In this document: piece by piece, positions 53,027 through 61,624 of the stretch
Position numbering within the stretch: the stretch's first letter is position 1
How the letters are laid out: the number at the start of each line of letters is the position of its first letter
Assembly (NCBI GenBank): GCA_900143615.1
Contig: FREU01000001.1
Span: 210,767 to 274,766 of the forward strand
Source of the DNA: Rhodobacteraceae bacterium Alg231-30
GTDB taxonomy: Bacteria; Pseudomonadota; Alphaproteobacteria; Rhodobacterales; Rhodobacteraceae
Length of the DNA: 64,000 bases
Direction: 5' to 3'
Translations under genes and position numbers: made by a program
Notes under the pieces: model-generated
What the model saw: the letters and a program-made list of their open reading frames with translations, nothing else
The model's database searches: none
What the model was told of the DNA's origin: nothing

Positions 53027-53305
53027 ATGCGATTTTGGGTTTTGGGAATGGCGGCGGCGGTGACGTTGACCGGATGTATTTTTGGCGAAGATGAAGAGCC
53101 CGTAGTGCAAGGATCTACTACGTGTGACCCGACCGCGTTCGAATTCCTTATTGGTCAAGACAAAGGGGCTCTAGACGGGGTTACCACGCCGGAAATGGTG
53201 CGTGTGATGCAAGAAAACAGCCCAGCGACCACGGACTTTCATGAGAACCGGTTGAATGTTGTGCACGATGTTGATGGTACTATTACAATGGTTAGCTGCG
53301 GCTGA
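53027..53305 (+). CDS. I78 family peptidase-inhibitor-like lipoprotein
   Basis: 92 residues with a lipoprotein signal (VTLTGC lipobox, lipidated Cys at about 17). The mature part fits the inhibitor I78 pattern: CDPTAFEFLIGQDKG, a VRVMQENSP segment and NRLNVVHDVDGTITMVSCG. Members inhibit serine proteases in fungi; in bacteria the role is unknown. AGGAG lies about ten bases before ATG 53027. Two Cys residues (about 26 and 91) probably form a disulfide bond in the periplasm. It converges on the cytochrome c'-like gene. Confidence 0.82.
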   Translation: MRFWVLGMAAAVTLTGCIFGEDEEPVVQGSTTCDPTAFEFLIGQDKGALDGVTTPEMVRVMQENSPATTDFHENRLNVVHDVDGTITMVSCG

Positions 53306-53740
53306 TTATTTGTCCATTCGGTAACGTTCATGGCAGCCGCCGCAGGTGGCACCTAGGGTTTTCATGGACTTGGACAAATTGTTGCGTGTTGTGAAATCAA
53401 GCTCGAGGGCGGCGGCTTGCATAGCCTGCGCCCTTGCGGTGAAATCTTCCCAATTTTCCCAGATCAGGGGCAGGGCCTCTGATTTGGGATCGGTCGCGGG
53501 GGATTCAAATAGCGCTGGAATTTTCCCCGCTCCCAGCGACAGCGTGTCGCGTGCCATTCGAGCTTTTGCTTGATGTAGCGGTGCCTCGCCTTTGGCCATT
53601 TCCCCAAGAGTTTTTGCAGCTTTTCCGACAGCGGACATGGCATCCATGCGGGCCATGACCATTGGATCTTTGACGCCATCATGCGCCATGACTGGTGTTG
53701 TCATCAGTATGGCAATCAAACAAACTGTTCTGCGGTGCAT
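53306..53740 (-). CDS. Cytochrome c'-like protein
   Basis: 144 residues. A signal peptide (MHRRTVCLIAILMTTPVMA) precedes a four-helix protein with a single haem motif CGGCHERYR at the C-terminal end, the position typical of class II cytochrome c'. A Met near the N-terminus of the mature protein (KDPMVMARMDAM) fits the low-spin c-556 subgroup as well. Cytochromes c' bind NO in the periplasm. Start ATG 53740 is preferred. It ends one base after the convergent I78 gene. Confidence 0.87.
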   Translation of the reverse strand: MHRRTVCLIAILMTTPVMAHDGVKDPMVMARMDAMSAVGKAAKTLGEMAKGEAPLHQAKARMARDTLSLGAGKIPALFESPATDPKSEALPLIWENWEDFTARAQAMQAAALELDFTTRNNLSKSMKTLGATCGGCHERYRMDK

Positions 53741-53811
53741 AGTCGGATTCCATTGATACATCTGGGACTAGAGTTTCCGCAGTGGGGCTAGGAATCAAGG
53801 AAAATGTATGT

Positions 53812-53826
53812 GAACATATAGTGAAC
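53812..53826 (+). promoter_or_regulatory. LexA/SOS box (alphaproteobacterial type) upstream of imuB
   Basis: GAAC-ATATAGT-GAAC fits the alphaproteobacterial LexA consensus GAAC-N7-GAAC exactly. It lies 40 bases before ATG 53866 of imuB. This predicts induction of imuB by DNA damage. Confidence 0.85.
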
Positions 53827-53865
53827 AAACAGATTCGTGATCTGCAAGCTGCCGCGATAGGGATC

Positions 53866-55524
53866 ATGCCGCACCGACGCATTCTTTCTTTGTGGTTCCC
53901 GCGTTTGGGGGCCGAACGTGTGATCCGCATGGAGCGGGGTTTGTTTGATGCGCCGCTGGCGGTGCTGCGAGACACGGGCCAGATGCAGGTGATTTCGTCT
54001 TTGAATGCACTTGCTGAGGCAGAGGGGTTAACGCTGGGCCAGCCGCTGCGAGATGCGCAAGCGATGTGTCCGAGGTTGGTTACCCGATTGTTGAATGTGC
54101 AGGCTGAAGCGGCGTTTCTAAAGGTGTTGCGGCGCTGGGCAGAGAAATTCAGCCCTTGGGTGGCAGAGGCTGTCCCGGATGCGTTGGTAATTGATTTGAC
54201 AGGGTGTGCGCATCTCTATGGCGGCGAAGAGGGGCTGTTGGCACAGGTGGCGCAGGACTGTGATAAATTGGAGCTGACGGTGCGGGCTGGCATCGCGGAT
54301 ACATTGGGGGCTGCTTGGGCGTTGGCGCGGTTCGCCAATCAGCCAGGGATGGCGCACCGCAGCGGAGATGATATCGACCAAGAGGCGCGTGCGACACGTA
54401 GCCGTGCGGTGAAGCGGCGGCATTGGACTCGCGGTGGTTCGCCACCGCCTGCACCATTGCGGGGGGGGGGCGTGGGGCGGATTGCAGCCCCCGGAAAAAC
54501 TCATGGGGCTTTGGCGGATTTGCCGGTGGCGGCGCTGCGGCTGGAGGTGGACACGCAGGCGGAATTGGCGCGGCTGGGGCTGCGTCGGGTCGGAGACTTG
54601 ATGGGCCAGCCGCGCGCAGGATTGGCCCGCCGATTTGGTAAAAGCCTGGTATTGCGACTGGATCAGGCACTGGGCAGCGTGCCCGAACCGGTGAGCCCCG
54701 CCGCAGTGGCTCCGAGATATTCGGTACGTATGACATTGCCCGAGCCTATTGGCTTGAACGACGATGTTTGTGCAGCCATCGAGCGATTGTTGCCGCCGCT
54801 GTGTAAGCGGCTACGCAAAGATGGCAAAGGCGCGCGGGTGGTGCGGTTGCACGTGTATCGTGTGGATCAGGCCATGCAATGTGTTGAAGTGGGTCTTGCG
54901 CGTGTGAGCGATGATCCCGAGCGCATTCTTGCTCTGATGCGTATGAAGCTGGAGGAAATCGAGGCCGGTTTTGGTATCGACGTACTGCGTATTGAAGCGA
55001 CATGGGTGGAGACGTTGAATCAGCGCCATATGGCAGGGCATTTGGAGGCAGGGCAGGCGGCGGCGCGGCGGCTGAACGATGCGCATGCGATTGATGATTT
55101 GGTGGGGCGCATTGGTGCGCGTATTGGACTGGAGCAGATTACCCGGCGCCATCCGGGCAAAAGCCACCTTCCTGAAAAGGGTGCTCAGGCGTTGTATGTG
55201 GCTTGGTCTGAAGCATGGAAGGAGGACTGGCCGCAATTGGCGATGGAGCGGCCGTTGCTGCTATGGCCTCCCGAGCCAGTGACGGCGGTGGAGCCGGGAA
55301 AGATGCCAAGGCAGTTTCGCTGGAGTGGGCGGGACCTTGTCTCGACTGGAGCCATTGGGCCGGAGCGCATTGCGCCTGAATGGTGGCTGGATGCGCCGGA
55401 GTGGCGTAGCGGGGTGCGCGATTACTGGCAGGTGATGTGTAGCAATGGTGAGAAGCTATGGTTGTATTATGCGCACGGTGCAACGATGTCGCCGGGTTGG
55501 TTCTGCCAAGGCAGATTTGCGTGA
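53866..55524 (+). CDS. imuB: ImuB, catalytically inactive Y-family polymerase-like mutagenesis protein
   Basis: 552 residues. The start MPHRRILSLWFPRLGAERVI is typical of ImuB, which lacks the acidic catalytic residues of Pol IV/V. The Y-family fold continues with VPDALVIDLTGCAHLYGGEE, and the HhH region with LARLGLRRVGDLMGQPRAGL. ImuB is the hub joining ImuA, the beta clamp and the polymerase DnaE2 in SOS mutagenesis. Here neither imuA nor dnaE2 is adjacent. A LexA box lies 40 bases upstream. The frame begins at 53782, but ATG 53866 fits the family and lies beyond the box. Confidence 0.9.
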   Translation: MPHRRILSLWFPRLGAERVIRMERGLFDAPLAVLRDTGQMQVISSLNALAEAEGLTLGQPLRDAQAMCPRLVTRLLNVQAEAAFLKVLRRWAEKFSPWVAEAVPDALVIDLTGCAHLYGGEEGLLAQVAQDCDKLELTVRAGIADTLGAAWALARFANQPGMAHRSGDDIDQEARATRSRAVKRRHWTRGGSPPPAPLRGGGVGRIAAPGKTHGALADLPVAALRLEVDTQAELARLGLRRVGDLMGQPRAGLARRFGKSLVLRLDQALGSVPEPVSPAAVAPRYSVRMTLPEPIGLNDDVCAAIERLLPPLCKRLRKDGKGARVVRLHVYRVDQAMQCVEVGLARVSDDPERILALMRMKLEEIEAGFGIDVLRIEATWVETLNQRHMAGHLEAGQAAARRLNDAHAIDDLVGRIGARIGLEQITRRHPGKSHLPEKGAQALYVAWSEAWKEDWPQLAMERPLLLWPPEPVTAVEPGKMPRQFRWSGRDLVSTGAIGPERIAPEWWLDAPEWRSGVRDYWQVMCSNGEKLWLYYAHGATMSPGWFCQGRFA

Positions 55525-55553
55525 TCGTTTGTAAGGATTTGGAAAAAGGGCCC

Positions 55554-55597
55554 TCGGCGGCGCAGACTGGGTGGGGGCAATAACGCCGCGCCGCCGA
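55554..55597 (+). terminator. Strong hairpin after imuB
   Basis: TCGGCGGCGC pairs perfectly over 10 bases with GCGCCGCCGA around a 24-base loop. No T-run follows, so termination is likely but not proved. Confidence 0.55.
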
Positions 55598-55741
55598 AGG
55601 TAGCGTTCAAGTTTCGCTATGAAGGTAATTTGACCTACCCCTTGGGCGAAAAAAGGATCGCTCGAAGGCCATTTGCAGATCAAACTGCGGCAAAAGAAGG
55701 GCAGGGTTGATTTCTTAAATAAACGCAGCAAGGCTAGAAGG

Positions 55742-56089
55742 ATGAACGCTCAACCACCTATCCCGTTGAACCCCAAGCCAAAAGCCCCTGAACAGGTCGC
55801 TTTCCACCGCACGGAATTGGCTGTGATCCTATCGCTTTATGGGCGCATGGTGGCCGCAGGTGAGTGGCGCGACTATGGAATTTCGTCGCTGCGCGAGGTT
55901 GCGGTGTTCTCGATTTTCCGCCGCACTGCGGAAAATCCTCTCTATCGAATCGAAAAACGTCCCAAGCTGCGGCAAAAACAGGGGCTTTACGCGGTGATAG
56001 GTATGGACGGGCAGGTGCTTAAACGCGGGCATGAGTTAAAGACCGTGCTACGGGTGTTAGAACGCAAGCTGATCCGCAGCGTGGAGTAG
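55742..56089 (+). CDS. DUF2794 domain-containing protein
   Basis: 115 residues. The DUF2794 pattern is complete: FHRTELAVILSLYGRMVAAG, YGISSLREVAVFSIFRR, LYRIEKRPKLRQKQGLYAVI and VLKRGHELKTVLRVLERKL. The family is confined mainly to alphaproteobacteria and has no assigned function. The protein is basic and soluble. ATG 55742 follows AGAAGG closely; the frame opens earlier at 55673. It is followed by a hairpin GTGCG-N8-CGCAC at 56094-56111. Confidence 0.85.
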   Translation: MNAQPPIPLNPKPKAPEQVAFHRTELAVILSLYGRMVAAGEWRDYGISSLREVAVFSIFRRTAENPLYRIEKRPKLRQKQGLYAVIGMDGQVLKRGHELKTVLRVLERKLIRSVE

Positions 56090-56154
56090 TGGAGTGCGCT
56101 TGCGAACGCACACGGGAAGTCTCTTCCTCAAAGTCGGCGTGCGCCCTTGCTGTG

Positions 56155-56169
56155 TTAACCTTCTGTTAA
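56155..56169 (+). promoter_or_regulatory. CtrA-box-like site upstream of the GH16 gene
   Basis: TTAA-CCTTCTG-TTAA fits the CtrA consensus TTAA-N7-TTAA exactly, inside the palindrome GTTAAC-N5-GTTAAC. It lies 73 bases before ATG 56242. CtrA governs cell-cycle, motility and surface genes in alphaproteobacteria. Confidence 0.55.
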
Positions 56170-56241
56170 CTTTTAGGGTTGTCGATTGGGTTTGACGGGA
56201 TCAAGTATCGAGTGACTTTTCGATTTTGGTGAGAGAGCAGA

Positions 56242-57033
56242 ATGCCTCGAGTTTTAACCACAATCATAGGGATGGTGTGTGCCATGCTGTCATATGAAAC
56301 GGCCTATGCACAGGATAGGGGCTTCGTTGAGACGTTCCGATTGGGAATGCCCGAAGAATGGCATGTCGCGGATTACGCATTCACCCATCCCATGTTTGAT
56401 ACAGACTGGTCGTCGGAGAGAATTTTGCGAACCGTGGACCACGGTGGGGGGCTTGAGCTATCTTTGGCGCCGAAATCCGGGGGGCCGAGTCAGTTTGAGG
56501 GGGCCTCCATTCGTCGTAAATCTCCAGCGGGCTTCGGGCGTTACGAGGTGACGTTGCAAGCAGCGCGAGGACAAGGCGTGGTGACCGGCGCATTTGTATA
56601 TACCGGACCGTACTACGGAACCCGACATGATGAAGTGGATATCGAGTTTTTGGGGAAAGACACAACACGGATATTGGTGTCGTGGTTTGTCGATGGTAAA
56701 GTAACGAGCCACTGGATTCCGTTGGGGTTCGACGCCGCCGAGAAGCCGCGCCGGTATGCGTTTGAGTGGCACGCAGATCGCATTGCCTGGTTTGTCGAGG
56801 GAAATGAGATTTTTGAAATCACGTCACGTGACACAGTCCTGCCATCTGTGCCTGGCTACTTCTTTACCAACATCTGGGCTGTTGCCCCAAGCATGTCGGA
56901 ATGGGCCGGGATGCCGGCGCCGCAGACACAGGTAAGTGCGACATTGATGCGGGCGGCTTTTTATCCGGTAGAGGGGCCGTCGCGTGAACAAGCGAGCTTG
57001 CATTCTCCGCACGACAGTACGCGCAAGCGGTAA
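56242..57033 (+). CDS. Secreted GH16 family beta-glucanase/glycanase
   Basis: 263 residues. A signal peptide (MPRVLTTIIGMVCAMLSYET) leads to a jelly-roll GH16 domain with the catalytic motif HDEVDIEFLG (Glu-x-Asp-x-x-Glu in place). Flanking GH16 patterns are GRYEVTLQAARGQGVVTGAF and HWIPLGFDAAEKPRRYAFEW. GH16 enzymes cut beta-1,3/1,4-glucans or exopolysaccharides; roseobacter relatives such as ExsH/ExoK trim succinoglycan-like polymers. Substrate cannot be decided. It follows a CtrA-like box and a GAGAG ribosome site. Confidence 0.88.
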   Translation: MPRVLTTIIGMVCAMLSYETAYAQDRGFVETFRLGMPEEWHVADYAFTHPMFDTDWSSERILRTVDHGGGLELSLAPKSGGPSQFEGASIRRKSPAGFGRYEVTLQAARGQGVVTGAFVYTGPYYGTRHDEVDIEFLGKDTTRILVSWFVDGKVTSHWIPLGFDAAEKPRRYAFEWHADRIAWFVEGNEIFEITSRDTVLPSVPGYFFTNIWAVAPSMSEWAGMPAPQTQVSATLMRAAFYPVEGPSREQASLHSPHDSTRKR

Positions 57034-57045
57034 CGTTCGCGGGAT

Positions 57046-58005
57046 TTAGGTTTGAGCACGCGCCATAACACAAAGCAGTTCGAAAAGGATGGAGACGCCG
57101 AGAAAGGCCGTACCGCCCGAAGGGTCAAAGGGGGGCGAAACTTCAACCATATCGGCACCAACGATATTGAGCCCGTCGAGCGCCCGCACGACTTGTAAGG
57201 CCTCAAAGCTGTTTGGCCCCCCAACTTCCGGCGTGCCAGTACCCGGAGCAAAGGCTGGATCTACAAAATCAATGTCGTAAGAAACGTAAGTGGGCTGGCT
57301 GCCAACAATTTCGCGGGCTTCTGCCATGACATCCCTAAGGCCTCGGGCAAAGTACTCTTCGATCTTGATCACGCGGATGCCAACGGATTTTGCAAAGTCC
57401 TGATCTTCGCTATCGTACTGTGTTCCGCGAATACCGATTTGAACCACACGTTTGGGGTCAAGTAATCCTTCTTCGATGGCACGTCTAAATGGCGTGCCGT
57501 GGGTGTACATCTGGCCGTTGAAATAGCTGTGAAACAGGTCAGTGTGACTGTCAAAGTGCACCATCCCCAGAGGTGTCTCCTTGGCTAACGCACGCAGGAT
57601 AGGAAGAGACGTCAGGTGATCTCCGCCAGCCGTAAGAGGGCGGATGTTGTGCGTCAAAACTTGAGTGTAGAATTCAGTGATGCGCGCCATGCTGTCGGCA
57701 ATGTCGGCGGGGTTAGGGCCAACGTCACCCAGATCGGCGCAGTTGAGGGTCTCAAACGGGCGCACACCTGTCGCGCCGTTTTCTGCGCGGATCATCGTGG
57801 AGGCATCGCGCAATTGGCGTGGACCATGGCGAGGGCCGGGGCGATTGGTGGTGCCGCTATCCCAGGGCACGCCAATCAGGCCGATATCTACTTCGATGAT
57901 TATGTCATGGCCCAACGACACATGTGGCAAGCGCATGAAGGTCGGGATGCCGGCAAAGCGCGGTAGGTCCATACCGGAGACGGGTTTGAAGAAATCGTTG
58001 CTCAT
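57046..58005 (-). CDS. Agmatinase/ureohydrolase family protein
   Basis: 319 residues of the arginase/agmatinase fold. The manganese ligands are in TAGGDHLTSLP, VHFDSHTDLFHS and SYDIDFVDPAFAPGTGTPE; the usual Asp-Ala-His is Asp-Ser-His here, with ligands kept. Members split agmatine, guanidinobutyrate or guanidinopropionate to urea and an amine. The sequence does not decide, and bona fide agmatinase activity should not be assumed. It overlaps the NlpC/P60 gene by 4 bases and ends this minus-strand operon. Confidence 0.85.
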   Translation of the reverse strand: MSNDFFKPVSGMDLPRFAGIPTFMRLPHVSLGHDIIIEVDIGLIGVPWDSGTTNRPGPRHGPRQLRDASTMIRAENGATGVRPFETLNCADLGDVGPNPADIADSMARITEFYTQVLTHNIRPLTAGGDHLTSLPILRALAKETPLGMVHFDSHTDLFHSYFNGQMYTHGTPFRRAIEEGLLDPKRVVQIGIRGTQYDSEDQDFAKSVGIRVIKIEEYFARGLRDVMAEAREIVGSQPTYVSYDIDFVDPAFAPGTGTPEVGGPNSFEALQVVRALDGLNIVGADMVEVSPPFDPSGGTAFLGVSILFELLCVMARAQT

Positions 58006-58865
58006 GAGATTGCCTCATAATTGGGGCGTTTGTGGGCGGTGACTGCGCCGTATTCACGTAATTGGATGCGCGCAAATGCATCTTGGATTGGCTCTATCGC
58101 CACGGCCATGTGAAAGGCGTTGGCGTGGATCAGGTTCTGAGGATCTGTGATCATGGCAACATGCCCTTTCCAGAACAAAAGATCGCCGCGTTGGTAGTCG
58201 CCGATGGCGTCGGGGAAAGCTGTTTGTTGCAGATCGCTGTCGCCGGGGCAGGGGGTGCCAGAAGCCAACAGAGCGGCCTGTACCAGGCCTGAGCAGTCGA
58301 TACCGAAGGACGAGTTACCGCCCCAGAGATATGGTGTGCCCAGAAATTTTATAGCCTCCGCTGCGGCGTCGATGGCAAGATGCGTTTTTGGTTTCAGATG
58401 GGCGGTTGGGACAAAGAGGTCGCGCGACACGCGGCCTCCGTCCCAAGCTATGCGCGACCAGCCCTCGTTTTCATCTATCACGACAAGTTGGGCGCCATAA
58501 GGAAGGGGCGTCGTCGCGCCATTGGTTTTCAATCCGGGCGAAGATTTGGCATAGCTGCGGGGCGCGCAAATTGTGTGGGTTACGTCTTGTGATGGGTGGC
58601 TAAGAACATCGCCAAAGTCGAGCCACCCAACATAGCCGTCTTTGTCCGCGTAGCCGAAGGCCATGCCGTTTTCGACATGCACAACCCAGAAAGTTTCACC
58701 GCGCAACAGCTGCCGTTCGCGGTCGCCTTCAGGGGCGGCAAGAAGGTCTGTCACAACCATCGCCACTCGATAAGCTGTTGGCTCAACATAGGTTTGCGCC
58801 GGAACAAGGCCGCGCAGATGCGCAGCAGCAATTGTTCCGGTGGCGGCAGTCGTGCGACGATCCAT
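58002..58865 (-). CDS. NlpC/P60 family peptidoglycan peptidase with SH3 domain
   Basis: 287 residues. The C-terminal NlpC/P60 domain has the catalytic Cys in NSSFGIDCSGLVQAAL, the His in FWKGHVAMITDPQ and a downstream His in LIHANAFHM. SH3-like repeats (GYVGWLDFGDVL; WSRIAWDGGRVSRD) lie in front. No signal peptide is visible, so it probably acts in the cytoplasm on recycled murein peptides, as the coupled peptidase gene also suggests. It shares one base with the M17 gene stop (TAATG). Confidence 0.87.
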   Translation of the reverse strand: MDRRTTAATGTIAAAHLRGLVPAQTYVEPTAYRVAMVVTDLLAAPEGDRERQLLRGETFWVVHVENGMAFGYADKDGYVGWLDFGDVLSHPSQDVTHTICAPRSYAKSSPGLKTNGATTPLPYGAQLVVIDENEGWSRIAWDGGRVSRDLFVPTAHLKPKTHLAIDAAAEAIKFLGTPYLWGGNSSFGIDCSGLVQAALLASGTPCPGDSDLQQTAFPDAIGDYQRGDLLFWKGHVAMITDPQNLIHANAFHMAVAIEPIQDAFARIQLREYGAVTAHKRPNYEAIS

Positions 58866-60253
58866 TAGAGGTCCAGCGCTGAAGGTAGGGCCGCCAAAAT
58901 TGCACGGGCGCCCATGCCAACGCCACCTTTTGGGCGGGCAGGCGCAGCGGTGGGGTTCCAGCCGTAGACGTCAAAATGTACGTAGCGTTGCTCGGGCGCA
59001 AAACGGCGCAGGAAGAGGGCTGCGGTTATTGAACCTGCAAAACCGCCGGCGGGGGCATTGTCCAGGTCCGCAATGCCAGGTTCGATCATTTTTTCATATG
59101 GCGTCCAGAACGGCATGCGCCAGACCGGATCGGAGACTTGAGGGGCTGCAGCTTCCAATGCCGCAGTAAAGGATGGGTCGTCGCAATAGTAGGGCGCAAG
59201 GTCAGGACCGACAGCGACGCGCGCTGCACCTGTCAGAGTGGCCATAGAGATCAAAAGGTCAGGGTTTTCTTCGGACGCTAAGGAAAGCGCATCGGCCAGT
59301 ACAAGACGACCTTCGGCGTCGGTGTTGTTGATTTCAACCGTAAGGCCCGCGCGCGATGTCAGGATGTCGCCAGGACGGTAGCTGTCGGCCGAAACGCTGT
59401 TTTCTACAGAGGGTAAGAGAACACGCAGTTGCACGGGCAGGGAAAGCGCCATGATCATTTGAGCGAGACCCAAGACTGTAGCAGCTCCACCCATGTCTTT
59501 TTTCATCAAACCCATTGAACTGCCGGGTTTAAGATTGAGCCCCCCGGTATCAAAACACACACCCTTGCCGACCAAAGTGAGCGTGGGGCCCGTGTCGCCC
59601 CAGCGTATGTCAATAAGGCGTGGCGCGCGATGGGGGGCTGCGGCACGGCCTACGGTATGGATCATTGGCAAATTTTGCGTCAGAAGCACTTCACCTGTTG
59701 TGACAGTAATTTTTGCGTCAAACTCAGACGCTAAGGCACGGCTTGCGGCTTCAAGCTCGGCTGGGCCCATGTCAGCAGCAGGGGTGTTTATCAGATCACG
59801 AGTTAGAGCTTCGGCGTTGGCGATGGCTTCCACATGTGCGGCATTCACGCCTTCTGGACAGACCAGCTGAGCAAGCGCTCCTGTGCGTGTCGCGTAGCGA
59901 TCAAACGTATAAGCAGCTAGTAACCAGCCAAGGCATTCGGTTTCAAGCTGCGCATGCGGAAGGGGATTGGCTAATTTGTAGACGCCTTTGGGCAACACAG
60001 CTGCAGCAGCTGCAAGCGGAAACCGAGCCCGAGCACGGGAAGTCTTGTTGCCAAATCCGGCAACCGCACAGAGCGGTGTCCCAGAGGTGGACGGGATAAG
60101 CTCGACTTTTCCGGTCGTGGGCGCGAAGCTGGTGGCCGCAAGCCAGTTTTGAATCACTTGGGGCTGTGCGGCCAGCCAAGACTTATAGCCACTTCCATCA
60201 ACAATGTGCAGAGGGATTGCGTCAGGTGAGTCGGGGGCAAAAGTCAGAGTCAT
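58865..60253 (-). CDS. Leucyl aminopeptidase family protein (M17)
   Basis: 462 residues of the M17 metallopeptidase family. The metal-binding signature NTDAEGRLVLADAL and the upstream LVGKGVCFDTGGLNLK and MKKDMGGAA are complete. M17 enzymes remove N-terminal residues from peptides in the cytoplasm. It is cotranscribed with the NlpC/P60 gene, as in many Rhodobacteraceae, which suggests a part in muropeptide recycling. The start has AGGCGTCAC upstream. Confidence 0.9.
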   Translation of the reverse strand: MTLTFAPDSPDAIPLHIVDGSGYKSWLAAQPQVIQNWLAATSFAPTTGKVELIPSTSGTPLCAVAGFGNKTSRARARFPLAAAAAVLPKGVYKLANPLPHAQLETECLGWLLAAYTFDRYATRTGALAQLVCPEGVNAAHVEAIANAEALTRDLINTPAADMGPAELEAASRALASEFDAKITVTTGEVLLTQNLPMIHTVGRAAAPHRAPRLIDIRWGDTGPTLTLVGKGVCFDTGGLNLKPGSSMGLMKKDMGGAATVLGLAQMIMALSLPVQLRVLLPSVENSVSADSYRPGDILTSRAGLTVEINNTDAEGRLVLADALSLASEENPDLLISMATLTGAARVAVGPDLAPYYCDDPSFTAALEAAAPQVSDPVWRMPFWTPYEKMIEPGIADLDNAPAGGFAGSITAALFLRRFAPEQRYVHFDVYGWNPTAAPARPKGGVGMGARAILAALPSALDL

Positions 60254-60320
60254 GTGACGCCTCGTGTGTTCGGGGACAAAAAAGCCCAGCCTAAACGCAA
60301 AAGCGCTGCCTGCAAGGGGG

Positions 60321-60719
60321 TTAGATTGACAGGTTCTTAAGTTCGCTGATTTCTCGCAAGGACCCGCGCCCTAATCGTGTGAGGCGTGCCTGAGTTGCCG
60401 CTAGTGCGGCGATGTCGTCTGACAGACAGCAATCAGCGACATCCTCGGATATGCGCGCCAAAGTCGACATGCCAAGCTTTTTGGACAAGGACGTAATTGC
60501 ACGCGTTACAGATTCTAGATCTCGCAATTCCCCCAATCGATAGAGGTTTTCGGCATGTGACAGGCGCTGTTCGAGCTCTTGCATGACATGTAGCACCATG
60601 TCTTCAGATTGAGTGCATTCCATCTTGATATATATTCGCGCCAGCTCGTCTTGATCGACACTTACGTCGTCAGACAGCCGCAAAATAGCAACCTGAGTCA
60701 ATTTGTTACCCCATGTCAT
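60321..60719 (-). CDS. Conserved-looking helical protein of unknown function
   Basis: About 132 residues from ATG 60719, all helical and soluble, with a long helix VDQDELARIYIKMECTQSED leading to EELEQRLSHAENLYRLGEL-like heptads and a C-terminal helical bundle (ARISEDVADCCLSDDIAALA). It recalls Hpt or four-helix domains, but no phosphorylatable His stands in the right context. The frame opens up to 60866, which would overlap the divergent carbonic anhydrase start and leave no promoter room; the shorter start is preferred. Function unknown. Confidence 0.65.
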   Translation of the reverse strand: MTWGNKLTQVAILRLSDDVSVDQDELARIYIKMECTQSEDMVLHVMQELEQRLSHAENLYRLGELRDLESVTRAITSLSKKLGMSTLARISEDVADCCLSDDIAALAATQARLTRLGRGSLREISELKNLSI

Positions 60720-60852
60720 TCTTGCCGGCCCCCACAGCCTGAAAAGAGCTTGCGCCGTAATTCTTCCCAAAAAGTTTAGCAAGGTGGCGGTTTTCTCTCG
60801 AATTGTGGACAAATACTGATTATCTCCACCTAAATTCAGGAGGGGATTTGAC

Positions 60853-61503
60853 ATGGAACACGCCAAACCTTTGCCAAGCTATCTTGTGCAGCGCTATCAC
60901 GGATGGAAGGCCACAACTTTTTCTCAAAACGAAAGCTGGTACCGCCACTTGGGGACCGAAGGGCAGCATCCGCGCGCCATGATTATTTCATGTTGTGACA
61001 GTCGGGTGCATGTGACTTCAATCTTTGGTGCCGACCAAGGCGAATTCTTTATACACCGCAATATCGCCAATTTAGTGCCACCTTATCAACCGGATGGTCA
61101 TCAACATGGTACAAGTGCGGCACTGGAATATGCAGTCACGGCATTGAAAGTGGCGCATTTGGTTGTGTTGGGCCATTCGCAATGCGGCGGCGTTCAGGGC
61201 TGCATCGACATGTGTCGCGGTAATGCGCCCGCGTTGGAAAGCAAAGAGAGTTTTGTTGGGCGCTGGATGGATGTATTGCGCCCCGGTTATGAAGCAGTTG
61301 CAGATGTGGCAGAGGGTCCAGAACAAGCACGTGCGCTTGAAAAACAGGCGGTCTTGGTTTCGCTAGAAAACCTGATGACTTTCCCGTTTGTCCGTGAACG
61401 TGTCGCCAGTGGCGATCTTAGTCTGCACGGGCTGTGGCACAACATTGCGGAAGGCGGTCTTGAAGGGTTTGACCACGACAGCGGCAAGTTTGTTCAGGTC
61501 TGA
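60853..61503 (+). CDS. Beta-class carbonic anhydrase
   Basis: 216 residues. Zinc ligands are in IISCCDSRVH (first Cys with the Asp-Arg pair) and VLGHSQCGGVQG (His and Cys), as in beta-carbonic anhydrases. The enzyme interconverts CO2 and bicarbonate in the cytoplasm, supplying bicarbonate to carboxylases. The start ATG 60853 follows AGGAGG. A terminator follows. CO2 made by the cox operon elsewhere in the window is chemically related, but no linkage is implied. Confidence 0.93.
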   Translation: MEHAKPLPSYLVQRYHGWKATTFSQNESWYRHLGTEGQHPRAMIISCCDSRVHVTSIFGADQGEFFIHRNIANLVPPYQPDGHQHGTSAALEYAVTALKVAHLVVLGHSQCGGVQGCIDMCRGNAPALESKESFVGRWMDVLRPGYEAVADVAEGPEQARALEKQAVLVSLENLMTFPFVRERVASGDLSLHGLWHNIAEGGLEGFDHDSGKFVQV

Positions 61504-61547
61504 GTGAGCTTTCCCGTGGGCTCTTATCAGAGCCTCTAAAAAGAGGC

Positions 61548-61578
61548 AGCCCGCACATTGGTGGGCTGTATTCTTTTT
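61548..61578 (+). terminator. Rho-independent terminator of the carbonic anhydrase gene
   Basis: AGCCCGC-ACATTG-GTGGGCT (7 bp, one G-U) is followed by GTATTCTTTTT. A second small hairpin GCCTCT-AAAA-AGAGGC lies just before at 61532-61547. Confidence 0.7.
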
Positions 61579-61624
61579 CATCTCAGCCCCGGATCAGGCT
61601 GAGGTTTGGCAGCTTTATACGTTC

